A stretch of DNA of 64,000 nucleotides, from the NCBI RefSeq assembly GCF_017086365.1, contig NZ_CP070969.1, positions 3,038,001 through 3,102,000 of the forward strand. The letters are read 5' to 3'. Positions 46,150 to 54,911 of this stretch are shown in pieces. Under the pieces are notes generated by a model. It did no database searches. It had not been told where the DNA came from and was given only the letters and a program-made list of their open reading frames with translations. The first letter of the stretch is position 1. Each line of letters starts with the position of its first letter. Position numbers and translations under genes: made by a program. This DNA is from Paenibacillus tianjinensis. Its GTDB lineage: Bacteria > Bacillota > Bacilli > Paenibacillales > Paenibacillaceae.

Positions 46150-46380
46150 CGGTTCAATTTACACTGACGACCTCCCTGAGAGCATACGAACCCAGATCCT
46201 GAAGCTTGATCGTAGAATGTCTTTTCGAAGGATGATATACTTACACACGCGACGATCTTCTGGGTCAATAACGCTATCGAAACCTCGATGCGCGTCTATG
46301 CGAACGCTGACCGTTACCCGTGGACGTCTGATTATGATCGCTGGCCGGTCGTAGAAGCGCCCACCGGGAACTTTTTTTGA
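46150..46380 (+). pseudogene. Epoxide-hydrolase-like gene fragment
   Basis: The frame ending at 46380 reads KDDILTHATIFWVNNAIETS, then MRVYANADRYPWTSDYDRWP and VVEAPTGNFF-stop. This resembles the cap region of epoxide hydrolases of the alpha/beta fold (DDLLTNVTLYW..SSMR.Y). The upstream piece is in another frame. Only a fragment. Confidence 0.5.
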
Positions 46381-46460
46381 GTAGGTTAATTATCGTAATA
46401 ATCTCATACTTCATACTGTGACCTCTCGGTAAATTACTGAAAGCCAGTTTTCATGTCCCC

Positions 46461-47417
46461 TTACACAATAGGAGAATCATCTTTTAAAAGATTTTTTCGT
46501 AACTTATCAATAGAAGGGGTAGCCACATTACTCTTTTTGATTAGCATATCAAATTCTTCCTGAAGGCAGATCATCTCGGGTTTTGCTGCGGCTGTATGCT
46601 TTGCCATGGCTGTTTCAGCAAACTTTGTGCCCATGATAATTTTAAAAATAGGGGCAATCATAAAAACGGGAAGTTTTAAATAGTGAAGTTTTGAAGGTGT
46701 GATTTTAATGCCTAATTTAGTCAACACAGCAAAGCCTTCTTTTATCCCCAGAACCATCAATTTAATATCTGCATATGATTTTGCCAAAGCAAAATTATTA
46801 CTATTATGTTTATAAAGGGCGTTACCGATACTTGTAACCATTGCCACATGCGTTTTCTGCCACATATCCATGTTACTAGTTACAACTGATGAAATACCGG
46901 CACTGTTAAAAATATCTACTATTTTTTGTAGCCTTTCGGTTTTTTGGCCACTGTATTCTGAAAAAGTAGTGGACTGAAAAGCCCGCATGAATCCCTTGCC
47001 GATAAAGTAATGTACCCGGCCGTCTACACGTTCTCCTCCTGCGGACGGAAATCCTAGCATCAGGCGGTCACTACCCACTGCATGAACCCATTCGTCATAA
47101 CCAGATGCCGTATTGACTACAAAGACAATATTTTTTGATATATTTTGAGAAAGTATCGGCAATACACTGCCTATCTGTGTTTTTTGCATTACTACGATTA
47201 TGTAATCGAAAATATTGTCTGGCAACAGATGTTCAATCAAATTTACCTTTGCAATTTCTTCTCGGTTGTTGCCTGGATTCACGAGAATCACGCCGTTTTG
47301 TTTCAGTTCAACAAGTCTTGTCCCCCTTGCAAGGACAGTGATATCATATCCTGACAACGCAAGTCTCCCAGCAAAAATACTCCCGATTGTGCCTGCACCA
47401 TAAATAAGAATTTTCAA
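46461..47417 (-). CDS. Ketopantoate reductase-like (ApbA/PanE family) protein
   Basis: 318 residues from TTG 47415-47417, placed by GAGGAG; the frame is open further up but without a site. N-terminal Rossmann domain (LIYGAGTIGSIFAGRLALSG) and the family's C-terminal helical domain with NMDMWQKTHVAMVTSIGNAL (Lys/Asn region). It would reduce 2-dehydropantoate or a similar keto acid with NADPH; exact substrate uncertain. A truncated homologue lies at 38087 in the opposite direction. Confidence 0.85.
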   Translation of the reverse strand: MKILIYGAGTIGSIFAGRLALSGYDITVLARGTRLVELKQNGVILVNPGNNREEIAKVNLIEHLLPDNIFDYIIVVMQKTQIGSVLPILSQNISKNIVFVVNTASGYDEWVHAVGSDRLMLGFPSAGGERVDGRVHYFIGKGFMRAFQSTTFSEYSGQKTERLQKIVDIFNSAGISSVVTSNMDMWQKTHVAMVTSIGNALYKHNSNNFALAKSYADIKLMVLGIKEGFAVLTKLGIKITPSKLHYLKLPVFMIAPIFKIIMGTKFAETAMAKHTAAAKPEMICLQEEFDMLIKKSNVATPSIDKLRKNLLKDDSPIV

Positions 47418-47683
47418 GTGATCTCTCCTCATCGAATAAATAGAAATAGTATGTAGTCCGTTCACGTCTATTCTAATCTTTTTTAAGGTAAAAATAAATT
47501 CACGGAAAGGAGATATTTCCCAAATGAGCAGCATGGCTTACCGATTTCTTTTTTCAGATTTATATTTTTTTATGGATTGAGCTGAAATCCGTTGGTAAGT
47601 TTTTCTTGGTTTTTTCCAACACATAATGTACTATATAATATATGAATGGTTGCTCATGTGTTCACTTTATAGGAGGGATCAAT

Positions 47684-48319
47684 ATGCAGATAACTGATAT
47701 TATTTCTATGGTATTACTAATTATTTTTGGCACAGGATACATTCTCAAACTGGTATTGTTGAAGCAAAGAGAGAAAATTAATGCTAATGTATTGGCAAAA
47801 GGAACTAAGGATTTTTCAATTTATAGTGCTGAAATGTTTGTTAGAGTATCCAGTTCATTGTGGCTGCTGGCCTGGGTATCAGAGATTATATTTCATCATC
47901 AAATATCCTCTGTTATTGGTTTCTTGTTTAATAATATCTATACAGCATATATAGGCATAATGATAACAGCTGTAGGAGTAGGGATATTTATTTTGGCAAC
48001 CATTGTTATGAAAAGCTCTTGGAGAGTAGGTATAGATAAAACCACAAAGACAACGCTTGTAACTGATGGTATCTACAATTTCAGCAGAAATCCTGCTTTT
48101 GTAGGTTTTAACTTGATGTTTATTGGTCTATTCGCTACCTATGCTAACCTCTTTACCTTAATTGTATTGGTTATCAATCTACTTGCCTTTCACTTATTAA
48201 TATTGCAAGAGGAAAAGCATCTGTTTTCTATGTTTGGTGATGAGTATGAGAGATATACAAGAAAGGTTCCAAGATACTTTTTGATATTTTACTGGACAGT
48301 GAAAAGTTCTAATCACTAA
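47684..48319 (+). CDS. Isoprenylcysteine carboxylmethyltransferase-family protein
   Basis: 211 residues from ATG 47684 (AGGAGGG). Five to six membrane helices; the C-terminal motif LVTDGIYNFSRNPAFVGFNL and EEKHLFSMFGDEYERYTRKV is the ICMT/PEMT-type SAM-binding signature. Membrane methyltransferase, substrate unknown in bacteria. Possibly linked to metal metabolism by location only. An IS4-type element follows directly. Confidence 0.85.
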   Translation: MQITDIISMVLLIIFGTGYILKLVLLKQREKINANVLAKGTKDFSIYSAEMFVRVSSSLWLLAWVSEIIFHHQISSVIGFLFNNIYTAYIGIMITAVGVGIFILATIVMKSSWRVGIDKTTKTTLVTDGIYNFSRNPAFVGFNLMFIGLFATYANLFTLIVLVINLLAFHLLILQEEKHLFSMFGDEYERYTRKVPRYFLIFYWTVKSSNH

Positions 48320-48339
48320 GAAGCCAGGGAATCAGCATG

Positions 48340-49830
48340 GTAATCAGCGAATTCCTACTTGGCTTGAATTATTTTGGTTATGGATAAATGCGGGTTACGA
48401 GCAAACAAGCGAAAAATAGATTTGCGTAAATAAGCCATAGCCGTCGCTTCGGAAACAATGGCCTTGGAAGGGGTTCTCAGGTATCGGAAAAACAGGCCGG
48501 GAACAAGGGACGAATAACGCACGGCGACCAGTTGCAACAGGCCCATGGCGATGCAACTGCACATGACGTAGCCTTCAATGGCCTTGACCGTCAACCGGAT
48601 GTTTTCCTTGTCCTTCTCATCGGTTACGTGCTCCAGTGGATGGGGTTCTCCCTTCTTCAAATAACGCTTCAGCTTCGGCATGGATTGCTCCAGAATTGGT
48701 AGCTGAATCCACCGATCACCTGTTTCATTTCGCGGAAGGTGCATTCGATCTTGAAGCGGTACCCATACAAGCGGATGATGTCCGTTGCTTCTAGCGTCGG
48801 GTCGGTGCTCACCAGAATGGACAGCTGGCCACCAAACCGAACTAGGACAAAACGCAGCTCCTGGTACAACCCTTGTCCCCACAGCAAGTCCAGGCGCAGA
48901 TACTGGACGGTTTCTTCCTTACCGTAAAGCGCCACCTGCGCCGTTTGAAACGCTGCCGCGCGGCTTTGAAACAGGGATTTCAGTTTGACAGCCATCCCCT
49001 TTTTTCGTGGACGGCCGCGTCCCTTCTTTGTCTGGGAAGGAGGCTCATATGCCACTACGTTAGACTTGGCCTTCGAAACGATGTGCAACCTCGTTGTCCA
49101 TGACGCGTTTAACTCGTTCAAGCGTTGCAGTGCAGGAACGGACAGAAAGTAACGATCCAGCAGGATTAAGGCTTTCCCGAATGTCTTGGCAGCCGTGAAG
49201 CCCTGATCCACCCTCTGAACCACATGGGAATCCTGCCCTTCAGTACTGGCGCTCCAGCCCAAAATGGTTTTCACGCCATCCTTCAGATTCATGAACAAGG
49301 GCAGGTAAAACCATTTCTGCGGCGTTCCCATGAGAATGCCAATGGCGCCAAACAGATGCCCGAAGATGTACTCCGCCTTGGAGGGATTTTCGGACTCCTG
49401 ATGAAGTTTCTTGACACCGGGCATCCGGCGGGCTTCCTTGGTCTGCTTCATCCCATCGCCGATAAGCACGACCATCCCGTTGACGTAAGAAAGTGGGGCT
49501 GTTTGTTTCACGATCTGAATCCACGTCAACCGAAGGGATTCCAGCGACCATGCGGAAGAGCGAAAGAAATGAATCAGGCTCTCGTAGCAACGGGCAGGTA
49601 AAGACAAATCCCGGATGATGGAAGTCACGCCTAGATGATCCGAACGCAACATGAAGCCCATGATGATCACAACAAACCAGTGGTAAGCGGCTCCTCTGGT
49701 GAAACAAGGACGAAAAGAATGCAAAAGAGAATCGATAGTTTTTGGCATGGTATGGCGAATCGCAAAGGAATCGGGTTAACTACAGGATGTAACCCTTTCA
49801 GCGATTGATCTCCTTTTTGGTGTAGGAACC
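48340..49830 (-). mobile_element. IS4-family insertion sequence (ends approximate)
   Basis: One DDE transposase gene with a frameshift. I could not find convincing terminal inverted repeats by eye, so the limits are estimates. Confidence 0.6.
48355..49748 (-). pseudogene. IS4-family transposase, frameshifted
   Basis: About 460 residues across two frames. The first (from 49748) has DDE Asp in VVLIGDGMKQTKEARRMPG, a second in LILLDRYFL, and the IS4 signature Y-x2-R-x3-E-x6-K (YGYRFKIECTFREMK). At about 48690, after GGFSYQFW, a one-base shift moves coding to the other frame (SMPKLKRYLKKGEPHPLEHV ...) until 48355. Either an inactive copy or frameshift-expressed; I think inactive. Confidence 0.85.
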
Positions 49831-49838
49831 CTAGGATA

Positions 49839-49987
49839 TCATGCCTTCGCTTGATTGGGTTATTTTTCTTTTCTAAACCGGTTTTAGCGCATCTGGAAAC
49901 CTATTTGAAGGTAGCAACCGACAAAGGATTTCGCGGAAAAGTAACGGATCTCGCGGAATACAGCGATTGTCATCGAACCACGCTCGG
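49839..49987 (+). pseudogene. Transposase N-terminal fragment
   Basis: ATG 49839 MPSLDWVIFLF, a one-base shift, then SKPVLAHLETYLKVATDKGF, RGKVTDLAEYSDCHRTTLG. This looks like the start of a different IS transposase; it stops where a MarR fragment begins. Confidence 0.6.
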
Positions 49988-49989
49988 TC

Positions 49990-50215
49990 CTACTTGGCGG
50001 GAGGCGAGGAAGCAATCGAATCTGCTAAAGGTAGTAATATCGGTCCCAAGTGCGTCAGCGACCTGTTGCATGGAGGGATTGTGGCTTCGATCAATTTCAT
50101 ACAGGAGATGGCTTTGGGTCGCAGAGAGATCACATCCACCTATGCTGCAGCAATCCTTATTGAGCAAACCTAAACGCCGGGTCATGATTTGGAATAATTC
50201 TCGTGGAGTTTCCAT
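49990..50215 (-). pseudogene. MarR-family regulator fragment
   Basis: Minus-strand ATG 50213-50215 with TTAGGTG. METPRELFQIMTRRLGLLNK, then QSHLLYEIDRSHNPSMQQVA and DALGTDITTFSR are the first helices and the recognition helix of a MarR regulator; then sequence from the IS fragment follows (FDCFLASRQV). In relatives such regulators often pair with arsM. The C-terminal half is missing. Confidence 0.65.
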
Positions 50216-50232
50216 TATTTTCACCTAAAAAT

Positions 50233-50833
50233 ACATTCATTCCAAGCGATTATTTAGCGATCTATTAAGCTTTGGACTAATAACCACGGCTATATCGTTA
50301 ACACCGGAGCTTATCCTACTTCTGGTCTAACATTGCCGATTTGTGATTTACTTTTAGTAGATTCGATACTAGAAGCGTAGGCAGTCCTCCAATCATAGTG
50401 ATCATTAAGGTTAATCTTAAGTAGAAATGCAGGCAGTACGTCTAAACTGCATGTATCTTTACAGACAAAACCTTTTAAAATTATGGATGTGGAAGTCTAC
50501 ATCGATCAGTTCGATATTGAAAGAAAAATACGGTGTTATCCCTAGAAAAAACTGAACTCAATATATTCACCAAACTTCTGCAGCATAAATCCAGATACGT
50601 TTCTCTAGATTATCTGGAGAATATTTGTATTTTGATTTGCAGATTTCAAGTCTCACCATTTGGGAGCATCTTTTTAAACTGCACAAGAAGCTAAGAGTTT
50701 TCACGGAGTAATGGAGATCAAACACTTAAGAAAATGAGGTTATCGCAATTTTACAAAGCGATAACATAAAGTGTGATTTGTATATAATGATCTAATTATA
50801 AGATGATATATAAATAGAAAGGGGCCTGAGAAG
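50233..50833. other. Non-coding stretch before the ars operon
   Basis: No gene seen. TATAAT at 50783-50788 and AT-rich near-dyads up to 50813 are probably the ars promoter and ArsR site; the -35 is weak. Confidence 0.4.
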
Positions 50834-51259
50834 ATGGAAAAACCTATTCGTCTGTATTTCCTCTGTATCCAGAATCGTTGCCGCAGTCAGATTGCCGAGG
50901 CTTTTGCCAGACATTACGGTGGTGACCATGTGATCGCTGAAAGTGCTGGACTTGAATCCGGAGAGATTCATCCTTATACCATTGAAGTTATGAAAGAAGT
51001 AGGGATTGATATTTCAGGCAAAAGCTCAAAAACGATTGATATGAAAAAATTTATGCAATCGAAAGTCATTATTAAATTATGTGAACAAGTCAATGAAAAG
51101 TGCCCGATTGTACCCTTTGCCATCAAGAATGTACAGTGGGATGTTACGGACCCATTGACCCATGAGGGCCGTCTGGAAGACGTGAGGGCTGCTCGTGACG
51201 AAATTCAGCTGCGCGTGATTGAGTTATTGAAGGAATTAGACGTACCCGTTATCGAATAA
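50834..51259 (+). CDS. ArsC-like LMW-phosphatase-family protein with altered P-loop
   Basis: 141 residues, RBS AAAGGGG. Same fold signatures as thioredoxin-linked ArsC, but the P-loop is CIQNRCRSQ instead of CTGNSCRSQ, and SGKSSKTID replaces SGQTSDIID. The Cys pair [11 protein letters not shown] is kept at ArsC spacing. Catalytic Cys and Arg are therefore present, so arsenate reduction by a thiol cascade is possible, but substrate choice may differ. First gene of the ars cluster. Confidence 0.8.
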   Translation: MEKPIRLYFLCIQNRCRSQIAEAFARHYGGDHVIAESAGLESGEIHPYTIEVMKEVGIDISGKSSKTIDMKKFMQSKVIIKLCEQVNEKCPIVPFAIKNVQWDVTDPLTHEGRLEDVRAARDEIQLRVIELLKELDVPVIE

Positions 51260-51377
51260 AGACTCCTTGCATGGATACCAGGTTTGGACTCAGAGTATGC
51301 TCAATTACTATAAATGTAACTACATATTTATTGGCATTGCTTATTGGTCATATACATTGTTTACAGGAGGAATAATG

Positions 51378-51845
51378 ATGGAAGTGCCCTTCGTAATATT
51401 ATTTCTTTGTACAGGTAATTCTTGCAGAAGCCAGATGGCTGAAGGATTCGCTCAATATTACAGTACGCTTTATCATGGGAATTTCGAGATTTACAGTGCA
51501 GGCCTTGAAGCACATGGACTAAATCCGCGAGCCGTAAAAGTAATGGAGGAAGCTGGTGTAAGTATTTTACATCAAACCTCCGATATTGTTTCTCTTTCTC
51601 TCATCGCTCGATCCGACATCATCGTAACCTTATGCGGGCATGCAGATGAGCATTGTCCGACTTTGCCTCCAAGAGTGAAAAAGGTTCATTGGGGATTTGA
51701 TGATCCAGCAAAAGCCACCGGGACTGAAGAAGAAATAATGAATCAATTTCGTGAGGTTCGAGATTTAATTAATATCAAGATGAAATGGTTCATCGAAGGA
51801 TTGTCAAAGAATGATCATCTTGAATTTAAAGACATCCTTTTATAA
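51378..51845 (+). CDS. arsC: Arsenate reductase ArsC (second copy)
   Basis: 155 residues; AGGAGG at 51365-51370 fits ATG 51378 (51375 possible). P-loop [36 protein letters not shown], and [16 protein letters not shown]: all ArsC marks. It has a C-terminal extension ([14 protein letters not shown]) beyond the usual 139 residues. Reduces As(V) to As(III) via Cys relay and thioredoxin. The gap before it contains an AT-rich near-dyad. Confidence 0.88.
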   Translation: MEVPFVILFLCTGNSCRSQMAEGFAQYYSTLYHGNFEIYSAGLEAHGLNPRAVKVMEEAGVSILHQTSDIVSLSLIARSDIIVTLCGHADEHCPTLPPRVKKVHWGFDDPAKATGTEEEIMNQFREVRDLINIKMKWFIEGLSKNDHLEFKDILL

Positions 51846-51955
51846 AATCACAACACTATAGAAATAGCCTTTCTTGATTTTAAACGAAATGAACTTTAAT
51901 ATATGATTATATATTTATGTATCATTTGGTTTGTACTCTTGAGAGGACAGTGCAT

Positions 51956-52285
51956 ATGTTCAACAGTGAAATGGCTGAAAAGCTGAAATTATTAGGTGAC
52001 AAAACCAGACTTACGATAATGGGACTTTTAAAAGATAAAGAATGGTGCGTCTGCGATTTAGTGGAAATCCTGGATATGTCACAACCTAATGTGAGCCAAC
52101 ATTTAAGAAAATTAAAGGCACAAGGACTGGTCAAGGAAACACGACGTGCGCAGTGGGTTTATTACTCCTTGGATATTGAGGGTAAACCCTATATTCAAAC
52201 TATTCTGAATGCATTACCGGATACCCAAACGCTATTATCCCTGATAAAGGGAGATTATACAGAATGTGCTTGTGCTTGTGATTGA
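51956..52285 (+). CDS. arsR: Arsenic-responsive repressor ArsR (first)
   Basis: 109 residues from ATG 51956 (GAGAGGAC upstream). Winged helix LKLLGDKTRLTIMGLL, with the As(III) Cys pair in EWCVCDLVEIL, and PNVSQHLRKLKAQGLV as recognition helix. The tail ECACACD gives extra Cys. AT-rich near-palindromes before it (51898-51920) are a likely own site. It would repress the ars genes until As(III) binds. Confidence 0.9.
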   Translation: MFNSEMAEKLKLLGDKTRLTIMGLLKDKEWCVCDLVEILDMSQPNVSQHLRKLKAQGLVKETRRAQWVYYSLDIEGKPYIQTILNALPDTQTLLSLIKGDYTECACACD

Positions 52286-52320
52286 GGATCGAACAGCAGA
52301 GAGCAAAGGCGTATTCTCAC

Positions 52321-52349
52321 TTGAATATATAAGTGTATAGTTATATAAT
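52321..52349 (+). promoter_or_regulatory. Promoter of the arsR-arsB-arsC unit
   Basis: TTGAAT (52321-52326), 17 bases, TATAAT (52344-52349). The AT-rich spacer ATATAAGTGTATAGTTATAT holds near-dyads typical for ArsR. Confidence 0.65.
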
Positions 52350-52373
52350 AATAAAGTGAAAGGGGGAGTGAAG

Positions 52374-52718
52374 ATGAGCTTTGCTTTGGATGAGTTGGAT
52401 GAAGTGTCGCAGACATTAAAGCTTTTGGGAGATAAAACCAGGCTGACGATGATGAAGCTTCTGGAAAAGCAAGAATGCTGTGTGTGCGAGCTTGTTGAAA
52501 TTTTCAAGACGAGTCAGCCATCAGTGAGCCAGCATCTGCGGAAATTGAAAGATGCAGGCCTAGTCAAAGAGAACCGGAAAGGGCAGTGGATTTTTTACTC
52601 GGTCAATCCAAACAGCATTCAGCATGAATTGATTCAGAATCTGATTGCCTTCGTTCCTTCACAAGATCATGAACTGGAAGAGCTCGATAAGAAAGGCTTA
52701 AGAATCTCATGTGATTAA
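52374..52718 (+). CDS. arsR: Arsenic-responsive repressor ArsR (second)
   Basis: 114 residues from ATG 52374 (AAGGGGGAG upstream). LKLLGDKTRLTMMKLLEK, the thiolate motif ECCVCELVEIF (three Cys) and PSVSQHLRKLKDAGLVKENR. Similar to the first ArsR but distinct along most of the length. Its stop directly abuts the arsB frame. Two repressors may bind two promoters with different sensitivity. Confidence 0.9.
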   Translation: MSFALDELDEVSQTLKLLGDKTRLTMMKLLEKQECCVCELVEIFKTSQPSVSQHLRKLKDAGLVKENRKGQWIFYSVNPNSIQHELIQNLIAFVPSQDHELEELDKKGLRISCD

Positions 52719-52733
52719 ATGGAGGTTAGCGGA

Positions 52734-54029
52734 TTGGTTTCGGTACTTTTAGCAAGTTTTATTTTTCTCGTAACCTTAATATTTGTGATTTGGCAGCCCA
52801 AAAATCTGTCTATTGGATGGTCGGCCTGCGGCGGAGCGATTCTTGCTTTGCTTGTAGGCGTAGTCAGTTTTAACGATGTTCTTGATGTTACCTTGATTGT
52901 ATGGAATGCCACACTGGCATTTGTTGCGATCATTCTGATTTCCTTAATCCTCGATAAAATTGGTTTCTTCGAATGGGCTGCCTTACATATGGCCAGAGCT
53001 GCCCGCGGGAATGGAATCCGGATGTTTATCTATGTCACTATTCTTGGAGCAGTGGTGGCAGCGTTTTTTGCAAACGATGGTGCTGCGCTCATTCTGACTC
53101 CAATTGTGCTAGCTATGGTCCGGGCACTCAATTTTGATGAAAAAAAGGTTTTCCCATTCATCATTGCCAGCGGATTCATTGCAGATACCACTTCATTGCC
53201 GCTAGTTGTCAGTAATCTCGTCAACATTGTATCAGCGGATTTTTTTGGGGTTACGTTCATGGATTACGCAGGGCATATGATTATGCCTACCTTATTTTCA
53301 TTGGGAGCAAGTATCCTGGTTCTGTACCTATTTTTCCGAAAGAGCATCCCGAGAACGTTTGACAGCTCCCAGCTAAAAAATCCGCAAGAAGCGATCAAAG
53401 ATATGAAAATGTTCAAACTATCCTGGTGGGTACTAGCGGTTCTGCTGGTCGGATACTTCGTTAGTGAGTTCCTTAACATTCCGGTGTCAGTGGTTGCCGG
53501 TGTTATCGCAATCTATTTCCTTCTCATGGCAAGAAGAAGCCCTAACGTTCCCACGATGGAAGTCGTGAAGGGTGCGCCTTGGGCGATTGTATTCTTTTCC
53601 ATTGGAATGTATGTGGTCGTGTATGGTCTGCGCAATGCAGGTCTGACGGATGTCCTTGCCGATGCCATACAGGCTGTGGCCGATCAGGGGCTGTTCGCCG
53701 CTACAATGGGGATGGGCTTTATAGCCGCAGTGATCTCTTCGATCATGAATAACATGCCTACCGTCATGATTGATGCGCTGGCCATTGATGCTACGCATAC
53801 CTCAGGACTGATTAAGGAAGCCTTAATTTATGCGAATGTCATCGGTTCTGATTTGGGACCAAAGATCACACCAATCGGTTCACTGGCTACGCTGTTGTGG
53901 CTGCATGTACTTTCAACCAAAGGTGTTAAGATATCATGGGGAACGTATTTTAAAACAGGCATTATTTTGACGATCCCTACGCTGTTTATTACATTATTGG
54001 GCCTATATATACGGTTGTCTCTATTTTAA
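52734..54029 (+). CDS. arsB: Arsenite/antimonite efflux pump ArsB
   Basis: 431 residues, about 12 membrane helices. GGAGG at 52721-52725 fits TTG 52734; an ATG at 52719 overlaps that site. Motifs: [75 protein letters not shown]. It extrudes As(III)/Sb(III), alone by proton force or with ArsA as an ATP-driven pump. Unlike the ACR3 at 16930 it is a different family. Confidence 0.94.
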   Translation: MVSVLLASFIFLVTLIFVIWQPKNLSIGWSACGGAILALLVGVVSFNDVLDVTLIVWNATLAFVAIILISLILDKIGFFEWAALHMARAARGNGIRMFIYVTILGAVVAAFFANDGAALILTPIVLAMVRALNFDEKKVFPFIIASGFIADTTSLPLVVSNLVNIVSADFFGVTFMDYAGHMIMPTLFSLGASILVLYLFFRKSIPRTFDSSQLKNPQEAIKDMKMFKLSWWVLAVLLVGYFVSEFLNIPVSVVAGVIAIYFLLMARRSPNVPTMEVVKGAPWAIVFFSIGMYVVVYGLRNAGLTDVLADAIQAVADQGLFAATMGMGFIAAVISSIMNNMPTVMIDALAIDATHTSGLIKEALIYANVIGSDLGPKITPIGSLATLLWLHVLSTKGVKISWGTYFKTGIILTIPTLFITLLGLYIRLSLF

Positions 54030-54050
54030 ACTCAAAGGAGATTAAGACAC

Positions 54051-54470
54051 ATGGATAAGAAAATCATTTACTTTTTGTGTACAGGAAACTCCTGCCGGAG
54101 CCAGATGGCTGAGGGCTGGGCGAAGAAATATCTAAGTGACGAGTGGAATGTTTACAGCGCTGGTATTGAGGCTCACGGTTTAAATCCAAAGGCCGTTCAA
54201 GCGATGAATGAAGTAGGCATTGATATTTCGGGACAAACCTCGGATATTATCGATCCGCAGCTGTTGAATAATGCAGACCTCGTCATTACATTATGTGGAG
54301 ATGCTGCAGATAAATGTCCCATTACTCCACCACAAGTAAAACGTGAACATTGGGGATTTGATGATCCAGCCAAAGCGCAAGGAACCGATGAAGAAAAATG
54401 GGCTGTATTCCAGCGGGTTCGTGATCAAGTAGGCGAACGTATCCAACAATTTGCTGAAACTGGCGAATAA
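54051..54470 (+). CDS. arsC: Thioredoxin-dependent arsenate reductase ArsC
   Basis: 139 residues, canonical length. Cys10 in [19 protein letters not shown], Cys82/Cys89 in [10 protein letters not shown], and [31 protein letters not shown]. Reduces arsenate to arsenite for ArsB. A terminator-like hairpin follows before arsD. Confidence 0.95.
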   Translation: MDKKIIYFLCTGNSCRSQMAEGWAKKYLSDEWNVYSAGIEAHGLNPKAVQAMNEVGIDISGQTSDIIDPQLLNNADLVITLCGDAADKCPITPPQVKREHWGFDDPAKAQGTDEEKWAVFQRVRDQVGERIQQFAETGE

Positions 54471-54479
54471 TGAAGCTTA

Positions 54480-54512
54480 ACAGCCGGGATCTCTTCCCGG
54501 CTGTATTTCTCA
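54480..54512 (+). terminator. Hairpin between arsC and arsD
   Basis: ACAGCCGGGA/TCCCGGCTGT with a short loop, then ATTTCTC. It probably lowers, not stops, expression of arsDA. Confidence 0.6.
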
Positions 54513-54531
54513 GTAAAGGAGACCCCAGTTC

Positions 54532-54894
54532 ATGAAAACCATTGAAATTTACGATCCGGCGATGTGCTGCTCCACAGGAGTTTGCGGACCTGTCGTTGAT
54601 CCTGAATTAATCCGTATGTCCGCTGTGGTTCATAATCTGAAGAAACAAGAAGTGAATGTCTCCAGATATAACCTGACCAGTGAGCCGGATGCTTTTGTAT
54701 CGAATGCTGCAGTCAGACAATTGCTGACTGATGAAGGACCGGAAGTGTTGCCCATTATTTTTGTGGATGGGAAAGTGGCTAAGAAACAGGGCTACCCCAC
54801 CAATGAAGAGTTAGAGCAGTGGACAGGAATAGCTGCATCTGAACTGATTGCCAAGCCTCGAATTCGCCTTGAAATTAAGACGAAGTCACAATAA
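54532..54894 (+). CDS. arsD: Arsenite metallochaperone ArsD
   Basis: 120 residues, RBS AAAGGAG. The As(III) site of the ArsD family is complete: Cys12, Cys13, Cys18 in DPAMCCSTGVCGP. Hands As(III) to ArsA encoded next (17 bases on). C-terminal vicinal Cys pairs of the E. coli type are absent, as is common. Confidence 0.94.
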   Translation: MKTIEIYDPAMCCSTGVCGPVVDPELIRMSAVVHNLKKQEVNVSRYNLTSEPDAFVSNAAVRQLLTDEGPEVLPIIFVDGKVAKKQGYPTNEELEQWTGIAASELIAKPRIRLEIKTKSQ

Positions 54895-54911
54895 AGGAAA
54901 GAAGGCGTAAC

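Noticed and set aside
49851..50228. 125-codon plus frame
   Set aside because: Only its first third matches a transposase start; the rest is antisense to the MarR fragment.
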